From JBBRVW01 sp963784645 (GTDB lineage Bacteria > Actinomycetota > Actinomycetes > JACCUZ01): 64,000 nucleotides of DNA. Made by a program: the position numbers and the translations under genes. Shown in pieces: positions 24,882-32,779 of the stretch. How positions within the stretch are numbered: position 1 is the stretch's first letter; every line of letters begins with the position of its first letter. The stretch spans positions 62,001-126,000 of the forward strand of contig CAWARY010000015.1 in the NCBI GenBank assembly GCA_963784645.1, given 5' to 3'. Below the pieces are notes generated by a model, which saw only the letters and a list, made by a program, of their open reading frames with translations, was not told the DNA's origin and made no database searches.

Positions 24882-25697
24882 GTGGGCGACAAGGTGCTGG
24901 ACCGGCTGGAGTCCTATTACGACCTGGTGCCGCGACGCTTCGCGCGCACCGAGGAGAGCGGTCCTTTCACCCTCTTCCTGGGCGAGCCCGGTGGGTGGAC
25001 CTACTACGCACGGCCCCGGCTCGGCGGCGGCGGCACCTTCACGACGGACGAGGTGGTGGCCGCTGTGGACCGGCTCGCGGAGCTGGGCCTGCCGCAGCAG
25101 GTCGAGTGGGTGCACGAGACGACCCCGGCCCTGCTGGCCGCGGTGCGGGCGGTCGGCCGGTTCGAGCTCGAGGAGCTGCCGCTGCTCGCTCTCGACGGCG
25201 ATCTCACCGTCACCGCTCCCCCGCTCCCCCGCGGCGTCACGGTCCGCCTGCTCGGGCCCGACGATGCCGACGCCCTCGCGGCCGCCCGCGCCGTGAGCGA
25301 GGTCGGCTTCGCCGCGGAGGGCACGGCACGCGGTGACGCCGGGCCCGCCGAGCGCGACGCCAGGACCGGACCCGCGCAGCAGCGCGTCCTCGACCTGCTG
25401 GCCGAAGGCGCGGTGCGCATCGCGGCGGCAGAGCACGACGCGCTCGGCCTGCTGGCGACCGGCCGCACGATTCCGCTCGGCGGTGTCACCGAGGTGATGG
25501 GCATTGCGACGTTGCCGTCGGCGCGTCGGCAGGGCCTCGGCGCGGCGGTCACCGCTGCCCTGGTCGACGACGCCCGCGGGCTCGGTCTCGGCACCGTGTT
25601 CCTCACCGCCTCGTCGCCCGAGGTCGCCCGGATCTACGCCGGCATCGGCTTCCGCCCGATCGGTACCGGCTGGGTGGCGGAGCTGCCGGACGACTGA
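24882..25697 (+). CDS. GNAT acetyltransferase
   Basis: 271 residues from GTG 24882, preceded by AGGA at seven bases. The C-terminal GNAT domain has the acetyl-CoA motif A ATLPSARRQGLGAAVTAAL (about 207-225), followed by VFLTASSPEVARIYAGIGFRPIG. The N-terminal half (about 1-120) is a divergent, probably GNAT-like domain. The acceptor is unknown. It is divergent from the secreted-protein gene. Confidence 0.78.
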   Translation: MGDKVLDRLESYYDLVPRRFARTEESGPFTLFLGEPGGWTYYARPRLGGGGTFTTDEVVAAVDRLAELGLPQQVEWVHETTPALLAAVRAVGRFELEELPLLALDGDLTVTAPPLPRGVTVRLLGPDDADALAAARAVSEVGFAAEGTARGDAGPAERDARTGPAQQRVLDLLAEGAVRIAAAEHDALGLLATGRTIPLGGVTEVMGIATLPSARRQGLGAAVTAALVDDARGLGLGTVFLTASSPEVARIYAGIGFRPIGTGWVAELPDD

Positions 25698-25978
25698 CAC
25701 GGGGACGCGTCGTCGAGCCCTCGGTCGAGCCCCGCAGACAGAGCAACCGCCGTCGCTGGGTAGCCGCCCGGCTGGCACCGCGCCCGCCGTCGTGCGCCGG
25801 GCTCAGAGCCGCTGAGGACGAGGCGACTGGCTGTTGCCGGGTGCTCGCCGTCGGCCGGTCATACTCCGTCCTCGTGTGCGCACCCCGCCTCTGTGCACGG
25901 TGACTGCAGCGTCGATCCACAGGCCGGAATCCCTTGCACAGCAACGGATTCGGGGTTCCCACCGGTCGCTCGATGCGG

Positions 25979-26000
25979 TAGGATTCGAACATGTGTTCGA
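25979..26000 (+). promoter_or_regulatory. Second leaderless SOS promoter, before the HNH pseudogene
   Basis: TAGGAT (25979-25984) and the perfect LexA palindrome TCGAACATGTGTTCGA (25985-26000), again containing the ATG (25991). More than 20 bases are identical to the promoter at 11773, and weaker similarity continues about 60 bases upstream, including a decayed version of the CCGTTGT/ACAACGG repeat. The 293 bases between the GNAT gene and this start hold nothing else I can identify. Confidence 0.8.
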
Positions 26001-27317
26001 CAGTCGACGAAGGAGTCGAGGCGGACATCGCCTCGGCCGACAGCGCGCTGACCGCCGCCCTGCGCGAGGGGGTCGAGCACCTCAGCCACGACCAGTCCAC
26101 CGCCCTGCTCGCCCGGCTGCGGGCGCTGACCGCGAAGGCCGACGCGCTGACGCTTGCCGTGGTCGGCAAGGTCGACGCCGACGGCACCCACACCTACGAC
26201 GGCTGCCTGTCACGACCGGTGCGTGGGTGCGGGCCACCGCGCACCAGACCCCGGCCGAGGCCGCCCGCACCGTGCGGACCGCGCGCGCGCTGCGCTCCGG
26301 CGCGCTGCCGAACACCCCGCCGCGCTGGCCGCCGGCGCTCTGTCCGGCGCGCATGCGTCGGTGATCGCCGACGCCGTGAAGGACGCCCCCGCCGGTGCGG
26401 TGGAGCTGATCGAGCCCGAAGCCGTCGCGGTCGCAGTCGAAGGAGACGTCCGCGCCACGGCGAACCTGATGCGCGCCTTCACCCACGCCCTGGACCCCGA
26501 CACCGCAGACGAGAAGGCACTGCGCCGCTACGAACGGGCCGGGATCACGATCTCCCCGCTGCTCGACGGCGGGTTCGCGCTCACCGGCACCGCCGACGAG
26601 ACCACCGGCGCCGCCGTGGTCGCCGCGATCCACGCCGCAGCACCACTGACCACCGGCGACACCCGGACCGCGGCCCGGCGCCGACTGGACGGGCTCCTGA
26701 CCCTGGCCCGGCACTGGCTCGACACCGCAGAACCGGGCGGTGACACCGCCGACCGGACCGCGCGGCGCACCAGCAGGTCCCGCGCCCGCCTGATCGTCAC
26801 CCTCGACGCCCACGGCCTCACCGGCGGCACCTCACCCGGCGGCACCCTCACCTGGGCCGGCCCCCTCGCAGCGTCCACCGCGCAACGCCTCGGCTGCAAC
26901 GCCACCGCCACCTTCGTCACCCTCGACAAGAACGGCAACGTCACCGAAGCCGGCACCCAGCGCCGGTTCTTCACCCACAGCCAGACCCTCGCCATGATCG
27001 CCCGCGACGGCGACACCTGCATCGCACCCTTCTGCGACCGGCCCGCCGCCTGGTCCGACGGCCACCACCTCACCCCCGTCTCCGCCGGCGGACCCACCAC
27101 CATCGCCAACGGCGCCCTGCCCTGCGAGGGCCACCACGTCCAGCTCCACGAAGGCCACTGGACCCTCCACCGCCTCCCCGACGGTCGCTACCTCCTACGC
27201 CACCCCCGCACCGGGCGCACCCTCGGACCCGAACCACCCCGCCCCGGCCACAACCGACCACCACCGCCGACACCCCCGGCGAAGGGCGGACTCGAGACCG
27301 TCCTCCCCGACCGATGA
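25991..27317 (+). pseudogene. DUF222/HNH (13E12-family) gene broken by two frameshifts
   Basis: The reading frame starts at ATG 25991 (MCSTVDEGVEADIASAD) but family sequence moves frame twice. After THTYDGC near 26205-26215 the match continues one frame down (TTGAWVRATAHQTPAEAARTVRTARALRSG). Near 26313-26322 it moves again to AALAAGALSGAHASVIADAV and stays open to 27317. Each shift is as expected from one lost base. The HNH end is intact: CIAPFCDRP, SDGHHLTP, IANGALPCEGHHVQLHEGHW. It may be inactive, or the shifts may be sequencing errors. It is a diverged paralogue of the gene at 11785, not a recent duplicate. Confidence 0.82.
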
Positions 27318-27461
27318 CTTCTGTGCAGGTACGACGTCATAGTGCTGGCAGCCGCGCCCGCGGAGCACGACGTCAAGGGAAACGAGCACGCATGCCTACG
27401 CTCATGACCATCGGTAACGGCGACCGCGCCAGGTCCAGGGCAATCGCTCAGGCTGCCCCGG

Positions 27462-28133
27462 ATGCGTGAGCCTCGGACACAGACGGGTGAGGGAGCGGGA
27501 AGCGAGATCCCGCCGCCGACGGTCACACCGGTTCTCGTGGCTGAGCTGCTCGCCGAGGGCGACCGGATGCCGGTCTACGTGCACGTCATCGACCATCCCG
27601 TGGCGCGCGTGCTTGTCGACACCGGCATGACGCAGCTGCACCCGGCGGTGGCCGACATGGATCCACGCCTGTTTCCACTGAGCGAGCAGGCCGACTTCGA
27701 CCTGGCCGGCATCGACGTCGTCATCAACACGCACCTGCACTTCGACCACTGCGGCGGCAACCATCTGTTCACCGGCAGGCCCATCTACGTCCAGCGCCGG
27801 GAGCTCGACGACGCGCGCAGCGAGGACGACTACACGATCCGCGAGTGGGTCGACGCGCCCGGCGTGCAGTACGTACCCGTCGACGGCGCGCTCGAGCTGC
27901 TGCCGGGGCTCCGGCTCGTACCGGCGCCAGGTCACACGCCTGGGACGCAGGTGGTCGTCGTCGAGACGCGCGGGCGTTCAGTCGTCGTCGGCGGCGACAT
28001 GGCGGTCTTCTTCGCCGAGCTCGACGAGCCGCGCACCGAGGGCCAGCGCCTGGTCCGCGCGCTCGACCCTGCGGAGGTCTGGCTCTCGCACGAGCACGAG
28101 CCATGGCGGCCGCAGGGTGCACAGCACCGCTGA
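27462..28133 (+). CDS. Metallo-beta-lactamase-fold hydrolase, AHL-lactonase-like
   Basis: 223 residues. The zinc signature is NTHLHFDHCGGNHLF (about 86-100), with downstream His in PAPGHTPGT (about 149), Asp in VVGGDMA and His in WLSHEHEPW. The layout, including VDTGM before and IYVQRRELDDA after the signature, is that of AiiA-type N-acyl-homoserine lactonases, but related enzymes cleave other esters or lactones. The start at ATG 27462 has a poor ribosome binding site, so the first residues are uncertain. Confidence 0.8.
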   Translation: MREPRTQTGEGAGSEIPPPTVTPVLVAELLAEGDRMPVYVHVIDHPVARVLVDTGMTQLHPAVADMDPRLFPLSEQADFDLAGIDVVINTHLHFDHCGGNHLFTGRPIYVQRRELDDARSEDDYTIREWVDAPGVQYVPVDGALELLPGLRLVPAPGHTPGTQVVVVETRGRSVVVGGDMAVFFAELDEPRTEGQRLVRALDPAEVWLSHEHEPWRPQGAQHR

Positions 28134-28163
28134 TTCGAGGCGGTACCCGCCGCATTCCCCGGC

Positions 28164-28198
28164 TTGACGCATGCCGATATGGGCATACGATGCCGCCA
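28164..28198 (+). promoter_or_regulatory. Promoter and likely ArsR operator, leaderless
   Basis: TTGACG (28164-28169), a 16-base spacer and TACGAT (28186-28191) make the best sigma-70-type promoter in the window. The ATG at 28198 is seven bases past the -10, so the message should be leaderless. The spacer holds an inverted repeat ATGCC-N6-GGCAT (28171-28186), a likely site for the ArsR-type repressor encoded next, giving autorepression. Confidence 0.6.
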
Positions 28199-28539
28199 TG
28201 GCACGAGCAGCGACGACGTCGGACGTCTTCAACGCGATCGCCGAGCCGCAGCGCCGAGAGATCCTGGTGCTGCTGCGGGCGGGCGAGCGGCCGGTGACCG
28301 AGCTGGCCCGGGAGCTGGGGATGGCGCAGCCGCGTGCGTCCAAGCACCTGCGGGTGCTCCGTGAGGTCGGGTTGGTGCGGGACCGGAAGGCAGGCAGGCA
28401 GCGGCTGTACGGCCTCGACGCCCGCGGGCTGCGACCGGTCCACGAGTGGACCGGCGGCTTCGGGCGGTTCTGGGACGAAGGCTTCGACCGGCTGGACGCC
28501 TACGTGCAGGACCTCAAGCAGGCAAGGCAGGAGGAGTAG
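28198..28539 (+). CDS. ArsR-family transcriptional repressor
   Basis: 113 residues from ATG 28198. The winged helix begins SDVFNAIAEPQRREILVLLRAGERPVTELARELGMAQPRASKHLRVL. No CxC-type metal site is seen, so it belongs to the metal-independent ArsR group usually paired with AHSA1/SRPBCC genes. GGAGGAG at its 3' end serves the next gene, three bases away. It is the first gene of a three-gene operon. Confidence 0.87.
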   Translation: MARAATTSDVFNAIAEPQRREILVLLRAGERPVTELARELGMAQPRASKHLRVLREVGLVRDRKAGRQRLYGLDARGLRPVHEWTGGFGRFWDEGFDRLDAYVQDLKQARQEE

Positions 28540-28542
28540 CTG

Positions 28543-29049
28543 ATGAGCGCAACGGGACGAGCAGGGCCGGCGCAGTCCGCGACGGCCGACCGCGAGATCG
28601 TGATCTCCCGGGTCATCGACGCCCCGCGGGAGCTGGTGTTCGAGGCCTTCACCGAGGTGCGGCACCTGTCCCGGTGGTGGGGGCCGGAGGGGTTCACCAC
28701 CACCACGCGGTCCTTCGAGTTCCGCGTCGGCGGGGAGTGGGACTTCGTGCTGCACGGACCGGACGGGACGGACTACCCGGAGTGGATCTCCTGGACCGAG
28801 ATCGCCCCGCCCGAACGGATCGCGCTGCTGCACGGTGAGTCCCGCGGCGACCCGAACGCATTCGAGTCGGTCCTGACCTTCGAGCCCGACGGTGTGACGA
28901 CCCGGATCGAGATGCACACCGTGTTCCCCACCAAGGAGCAGCGAGACGAGGCGGTCGAGAAGTACCACGCGATCGAGGGCGGCGAGCAGACCCTGAGCAA
29001 CCTGGCTGTCTACGTCACCGGGATCGCTCGGCTGGGAGGTGAGGGCTGA
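28543..29049 (+). CDS. AHSA1/SRPBCC-domain protein
   Basis: 168 residues with a START-like ligand-binding fold: REIVISRVIDAPRELVFEAFTEVRHLSRWWGPEGFT at about 17-52, then FRVGGEWDFVLHGPDG and SVLTFEPDGVTTRIEMHTVF. Members bind hydrophobic ligands or Hsp90-like partners and are typically encoded beside ArsR repressors. A strong GGAGGAG site precedes its ATG. The final TGA overlaps the next ATG (TGATG). Confidence 0.86.
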   Translation: MSATGRAGPAQSATADREIVISRVIDAPRELVFEAFTEVRHLSRWWGPEGFTTTTRSFEFRVGGEWDFVLHGPDGTDYPEWISWTEIAPPERIALLHGESRGDPNAFESVLTFEPDGVTTRIEMHTVFPTKEQRDEAVEKYHAIEGGEQTLSNLAVYVTGIARLGGEG

Positions 29050-29687
29050 TGGCCGGGAAGGTGTTCTTCAGCGTGTCGATGTCGCTGGACGGTTTCATCG
29101 CGCCCGAGTCCCTCGAGGACCTGATGGGGCGGCAGTGGATGGAGCTGCAGCAGTGGATCTTCCCGCAGCGGTTCTTCCGGGAGAACCTGAAGCTCGGCGG
29201 GGGCGGCAAGGAAGGGCGCGACAACGACATCCTGCGGGAGACGTTCGAGCGCACCGGCGCGAACGTGATGGGCAAGCGCATGTTCGACGCCGGCGAGCAG
29301 GCGTGGCCGGAGGAGGCACCGTTCCACACGCCGGTGTTCGTCGTGACGCACGAGAAGCGCAACCCGTGGGAGCGGCCCGGCGGCACGACCTTCACCTTCG
29401 TCAACGACGGCATCGAGGCCGCGCTGGACCAGGCCCGCGTGGCCGCCGGCGACCGGGACGTCCGCATCGCGGGCGGCGGCGCGACGATCCTGGAGTACCT
29501 GAACGCCGGCCTGATCGACGAGTTCTCGATCGCGCTCTCACCCGTGCTGTTCGGCTCCGGGATCCGCCTGTTCGAGGGTGTGGACGCGGGCCGCGTGGCC
29601 CTGGAGCCGGTCCGCGCGGAGCCCTCCCCGAGGGTGACGCACCTGACCTACGCCGTGCGCCCGGGGGGCCATGCCGGCAGTCCCTGA
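29049..29687 (+). CDS. Dihydrofolate-reductase-fold (RibD C-terminal) protein
   Basis: 212 residues: KVFFSVSMSLDGFIAPE at the start, VMGKRMFDAGEQAWPEE in the middle and DVRIAGGGATILEYLNAGLIDEFSIALSPVLFGSGIRLF near the end, the standard landmarks of the RibD_C/YyaP group. It probably binds NADPH and reduces a small substrate; authentic folate reduction is unlikely. Coupled by a one-base overlap to the AHSA1 gene, it completes the operon. Confidence 0.86.
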   Translation: MAGKVFFSVSMSLDGFIAPESLEDLMGRQWMELQQWIFPQRFFRENLKLGGGGKEGRDNDILRETFERTGANVMGKRMFDAGEQAWPEEAPFHTPVFVVTHEKRNPWERPGGTTFTFVNDGIEAALDQARVAAGDRDVRIAGGGATILEYLNAGLIDEFSIALSPVLFGSGIRLFEGVDAGRVALEPVRAEPSPRVTHLTYAVRPGGHAGSP

Positions 29688-29703
29688 CCGGCCGCGCGCG
29701 ACG

Positions 29704-30204
29704 TCAACCGCGGGTTGCCTGGCTCTGACGGACGATCTCGTCCACGACGTGGGTAATCGGTGCCGTGGCATCGATGGCAACGCCGTTCCTCGGGAGGTCG
29801 ACTCTCGTTCGGTGCAGGCGCGCCACGAGGTCCCGCTGCTCCTTCGTCGCGCCGAAGTCGTCATCCGGGCGCTCCCCGAGGCGCCGGATCACGGTGTCGA
29901 GATCGGCCTCGAGGACGAAGACACCGTCGAACAGGTCCACGAACTTCGAGAAGTTCCTCGAGCCGCCGCAGAAGAACGTCACCGAGTCATCCTGGTCGGC
30001 GACCAAGACCCGCACCCTGTCCACCGGCCAGATGTGGTGCTCGTGCGTGGAGCTGGCCGTCGGCTCACCAGTCTCCGGGTCGCCCTGGTAGGCCAAGTCC
30101 CTGTCGCCGTCGATCGCGCGGTAGCCGCGCCGCCGCAGCTCCCTGCAGACCGAGCTCTTCCCGGTTCCGGAGACCCCCTCGATCAGGTAGTTCCGCACTC
30201 CCAT
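29704..30204 (-). CDS. P-loop nucleotide kinase-like protein
   Basis: 166 residues from ATG 30204. The Walker A motif GVSGTGKSS is at about 9-17, followed by VCRELRRRGYRAIDGDRDLAY. The lid-like region and RLHRTRVDLPRNGVAIDATAPITHVVDEIV resemble small-molecule kinases of the adenylate/shikimate kinase class. The substrate is unknown. It converges on the DHFR-like gene (16 bases between stops) and is divergent from the YCII gene. Confidence 0.77.
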   Translation of the reverse strand: MGVRNYLIEGVSGTGKSSVCRELRRRGYRAIDGDRDLAYQGDPETGEPTASSTHEHHIWPVDRVRVLVADQDDSVTFFCGGSRNFSKFVDLFDGVFVLEADLDTVIRRLGERPDDDFGATKEQRDLVARLHRTRVDLPRNGVAIDATAPITHVVDEIVRQSQATRG

Positions 30205-30337
30205 TGCTGCTGCGTTCCCTCCGAAGGGTCCGTGACGTTCTCTCCGTTCCCGGGATGATCCTGTCGGATTCGCCTGTCGCCGTTCGTGGGGTAGGTGGAC
30301 GAGGACCACGGGGTCCGCCCGAGGAGAAGGAGCGATC

Positions 30338-30697
30338 ATGGCCGAGTACCTCATGTACTTCAACCAGCAGTGGGTCGGCGACCACACCGAGGAGTGGTTC
30401 CGCGGGCGCGGTCCGCTCGCCATGGCGGTGGTGGCCGAGATGAAGGCGGCCGGCGTGTACGTCTTCGCCGGCGGGCTGGAGGAGGAGGACGGCCCGGTCT
30501 ACAGCGCCGACCCCACCAGTGGCACCGTGATGATCACCGACGGGCCGTACGTCGAGACCAAGGAGTTCCTGGGCGGGTTCGCCGTGGTGGACGTGGCCGA
30601 CGACGAGGCCGCCTTGATGTGGGCGGGCAAGGTCGCGGAGGCGTGCGGCTGGCCCCATGAGGTGCGCCGCTTCAAGCCGCGGCCGCCGGCGGAGTGA
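30338..30697 (+). CDS. YCII/DGPF-domain protein
   Basis: 119 residues with the DGPF signature: MAEYLMYFNQQW, GLEEEDGPVYSAD and TDGPYVETKEFLGGFAVVDVADDEAALMWAGKVA. The fold is ferredoxin-like. Members are often encoded with ECF sigma factors, but none is adjacent here. A strong GAGGAGAAGGAG lies just before ATG 30338. Function is unknown; a dimeric small-molecule-binding role is typical. Confidence 0.82.
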   Translation: MAEYLMYFNQQWVGDHTEEWFRGRGPLAMAVVAEMKAAGVYVFAGGLEEEDGPVYSADPTSGTVMITDGPYVETKEFLGGFAVVDVADDEAALMWAGKVAEACGWPHEVRRFKPRPPAE

Positions 30698-30793
30698 CTC
30701 CGTCGTCGAGCTCGGCTGAGAGCGCCGACGTGATGCCGCGCGCCTCGTGGGCCGTTCGCGAACCCATCGGGACCGGTGCAGGGCTACTCCTGG

Positions 30794-32518
30794 CTACGTC
30801 ACGACCGCCCGGTTGACGGCTGACACGACCGCCTTGAGGGACGCGGTGACGATGTTCGCGTCGATGCCGACACCCCACACGATCCGCTCGCCTATCGCGC
30901 ACTCGACGTAGGCCGCAGCACGCGCGTCGCCACCGGACGACAGCGCGTGCTCCGCGTAGTCGAGCACCCGCACCTCATGGCCGACGGTCGCGAGCGCGTT
31001 GACGAAGGCCGCGATCGGACCGTTGCCGATGCCGCGCAGCTGGGTCTTCACACCGTCGAGGTAGACGTTCACGTCGAGCTCGTCGTCGGTGTCTGCCGCC
31101 GAGGAGGTGTGGTGGCTGTTGAGCGCCACCGGCTCGCGACGGGAGAGGTACTCACCCTCGAACGCCTCCCACATCTGGGCCGGCGACACCTCGCCGCCCT
31201 CGGAGTCGGTGCGCGCCTGGACCACCTGGCTGAACTCGATCTGCAGCCGCCGCGGCAGGTCGAGGTGGTGCTCGGTGCGCATGATGAAGGCCACGCCGCC
31301 CTTGCCGGACTGCGAGTTGACCCGGATGACGGCCTCGTAGGACCGCCCGACGTCCTTGGGGTCGATCGGCAGGTACGGCACGGCCCAGCGGAAGTCGCCG
31401 ACGTCGGCGGCGGCCGCCGCGGCGTCCCGCTCCATCCACTCCAGGCCCTTCTTGATGGCGTCCTGGTGCGAGCCCGAGAACGCCGTGTAGACCAGGTCGC
31501 CGCCGTACGGGTGCCGCTCGTGGACGGGCAGCTGGTTGCAGTACTCGACGGTGCGGCGGACCTCGTCGATGTCGCTGAAGTCGATCTGCGGGTCGACACC
31601 CTGCGAGAACAGGTTCATGCCCAGCGTGACCAGGCAGACGTTGCCGGTGCGCTCGCCGTTGCCGAACAGGCAGCCCTCGATCCGGTCGGCTCCGGCGAGG
31701 CGGCCCAGCTCGGCAGCCGCGACGGCCGTGCCCCGGTCGTTGTGCGGGTGCAGCGACAGCACCACCGAGTCGCGGTGCGCCAGGTTGCGGTGCATCCACT
31801 CGATGGAGTCGGCGTAGACGTTCGGTGTCGCCATCTCGACGGTCGCCGGCAGGTTGAGGATCGTCTTGCGGTCCGGCGTCGGCTGCCACACGTCGTTGAC
31901 CGCGTTGCAGACCTCGACGGCGAACTCGAGCTCGGTGCCGGTGTAGGACTCGGGCGAGTACTCGAAGAAGACGTCGGTCTCGGGCACGGTCTCGGTGAGC
32001 TTCTGGCAGAGCCGGGCGCCCTGCACCGCGATGTCGACGATGCCTTCCTTCGGCAGCCCGAACACCACCCGTCGCTGCAGCGTCGAGGTGGAGTTGTACA
32101 GGTGCACGATCGCCTGCTTGGCGCCCCGGATCGACTCGAAGGTCCGCTCGATGAGCGCGTCCCGTGCCTGGGTGAGCACCTGGATCACGACGTCGTCGGG
32201 GATCAGGTCCTCCTCGACGAGCTGCCGGACGAAGTCGAAGTCGGTCTGGCTGGCCGACGGGAAGCCGACCTCGATCTCCTTGTAGCCCATCCGCACCAGG
32301 AGCTCGAACATCCGCTTCTTGCGGCCCGGGCTCATCGGGTCGATCAGGGCCTGGTTGCCGTCCCGCAGGTCGACCGCGCACCAGCGCGGTGCCTCGGTGG
32401 CGACCTTCGACGGCCAGGTCCGGTCGGCGAGGTCGACCGGGGTGAAGGGGGCGTACCGGTGGATCGGCATGCCGGACGGCTGCTGGGCGTTGCGGGCGTC
32501 GTACGGGGTTGCGGTCAT
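30794..32518 (-). CDS. leuA: 2-isopropylmalate synthase
   Basis: 574 residues. It condenses acetyl-CoA with 2-oxoisovalerate, the first committed step of leucine synthesis. The DRE-TIM barrel has DLRDGNQALIDPM (about 50-62), EVGFPSASQTDFDF (about 83-96), metal-site LHPHNDRGTAVAAAE and GNGERTGNV. The C-terminal regulatory domain (about 430-574), with HTSSAADTDDELDVNVYLDG and GIGNGPIAAFVNAL, binds leucine for feedback inhibition. ATG 32518 is preceded by GAGAGTGACCCG, which is caught up in the leader pseudoknot. leuA stands alone here, apart from other leu genes. Confidence 0.95.
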   Translation of the reverse strand: MTATPYDARNAQQPSGMPIHRYAPFTPVDLADRTWPSKVATEAPRWCAVDLRDGNQALIDPMSPGRKKRMFELLVRMGYKEIEVGFPSASQTDFDFVRQLVEEDLIPDDVVIQVLTQARDALIERTFESIRGAKQAIVHLYNSTSTLQRRVVFGLPKEGIVDIAVQGARLCQKLTETVPETDVFFEYSPESYTGTELEFAVEVCNAVNDVWQPTPDRKTILNLPATVEMATPNVYADSIEWMHRNLAHRDSVVLSLHPHNDRGTAVAAAELGRLAGADRIEGCLFGNGERTGNVCLVTLGMNLFSQGVDPQIDFSDIDEVRRTVEYCNQLPVHERHPYGGDLVYTAFSGSHQDAIKKGLEWMERDAAAAAADVGDFRWAVPYLPIDPKDVGRSYEAVIRVNSQSGKGGVAFIMRTEHHLDLPRRLQIEFSQVVQARTDSEGGEVSPAQMWEAFEGEYLSRREPVALNSHHTSSAADTDDELDVNVYLDGVKTQLRGIGNGPIAAFVNALATVGHEVRVLDYAEHALSSGGDARAAAYVECAIGERIVWGVGIDANIVTASLKAVVSAVNRAVVT

Positions 32519-32523
32519 CGGGT

Positions 32524-32623
32524 CACTCTCGGGTCTCGCAGGAGGCGTTCTCGGGACGAGGACCGGAACAGCCGAACACTCCGCGGCGAGGGGACCGGCC
32601 TCTAGGAGAGTGCCTCGCCGCGG
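32524..32623 (-). promoter_or_regulatory. leuA leader pseudoknot (LEU element)
   Basis: In the minus-strand mRNA an 11-bp stem forms between CCGCGGCGAGG (32623-32613) and CCTCGCCGCGG (32591-32581), enclosing a 21-base loop. The first seven loop bases, CACTCTC (32612-32606), are exactly complementary to GAGAGTG (32530-32524), the leuA ribosome binding region. Together these make an H-type pseudoknot that would hide the start of leuA. The 5' arm lies inside the leader peptide, just past its leucine run. A pseudoknot upstream of leuA (LEU element) has been described in actinobacteria by comparative genomics. Confidence 0.8.
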
Positions 32624-32652
32624 CAGCCGAGAAGGAGCAGGCCGTGCCGCAT
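32602..32652 (-). CDS. leuA leader peptide with four consecutive Leu codons
   Basis: A 16-residue peptide, MRHGLLLLGCRGEALS, followed by TAG; five of its residues are leucine. The four Leu codons are CTG CTC CTT CTC (32640-32629), and the next codons form the 5' arm of the leader stem. A ribosome stalled at the leucines for lack of charged tRNA-Leu would occupy that arm and open the pseudoknot. A -10-like TACTGT lies about 12 bases before the ATG; no strong ribosome binding site is seen. It is too short for ordinary gene finding. Confidence 0.8.
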   Translation of the reverse strand: MRHGLLLLGCRGEALS

Positions 32653-32779
32653 GCCCGACACAGTACGCCGGTAGGGACCGCCGCGTCCGGGACACGGCGG
32701 GAAGCGGTCCGCATCCTGGACGGCCGCACCGGCAGTTATCGGGTGGCGCCAGGGCCGCTGCGAGCACCACCCTGAGGAC

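Noticed and set aside
25834..26364. A separate 176-codon gene at the start of the second HNH locus
   Set aside because: Only its final part resembles a protein (DUF222), and it fits as the middle frame of the frameshifted HNH gene.
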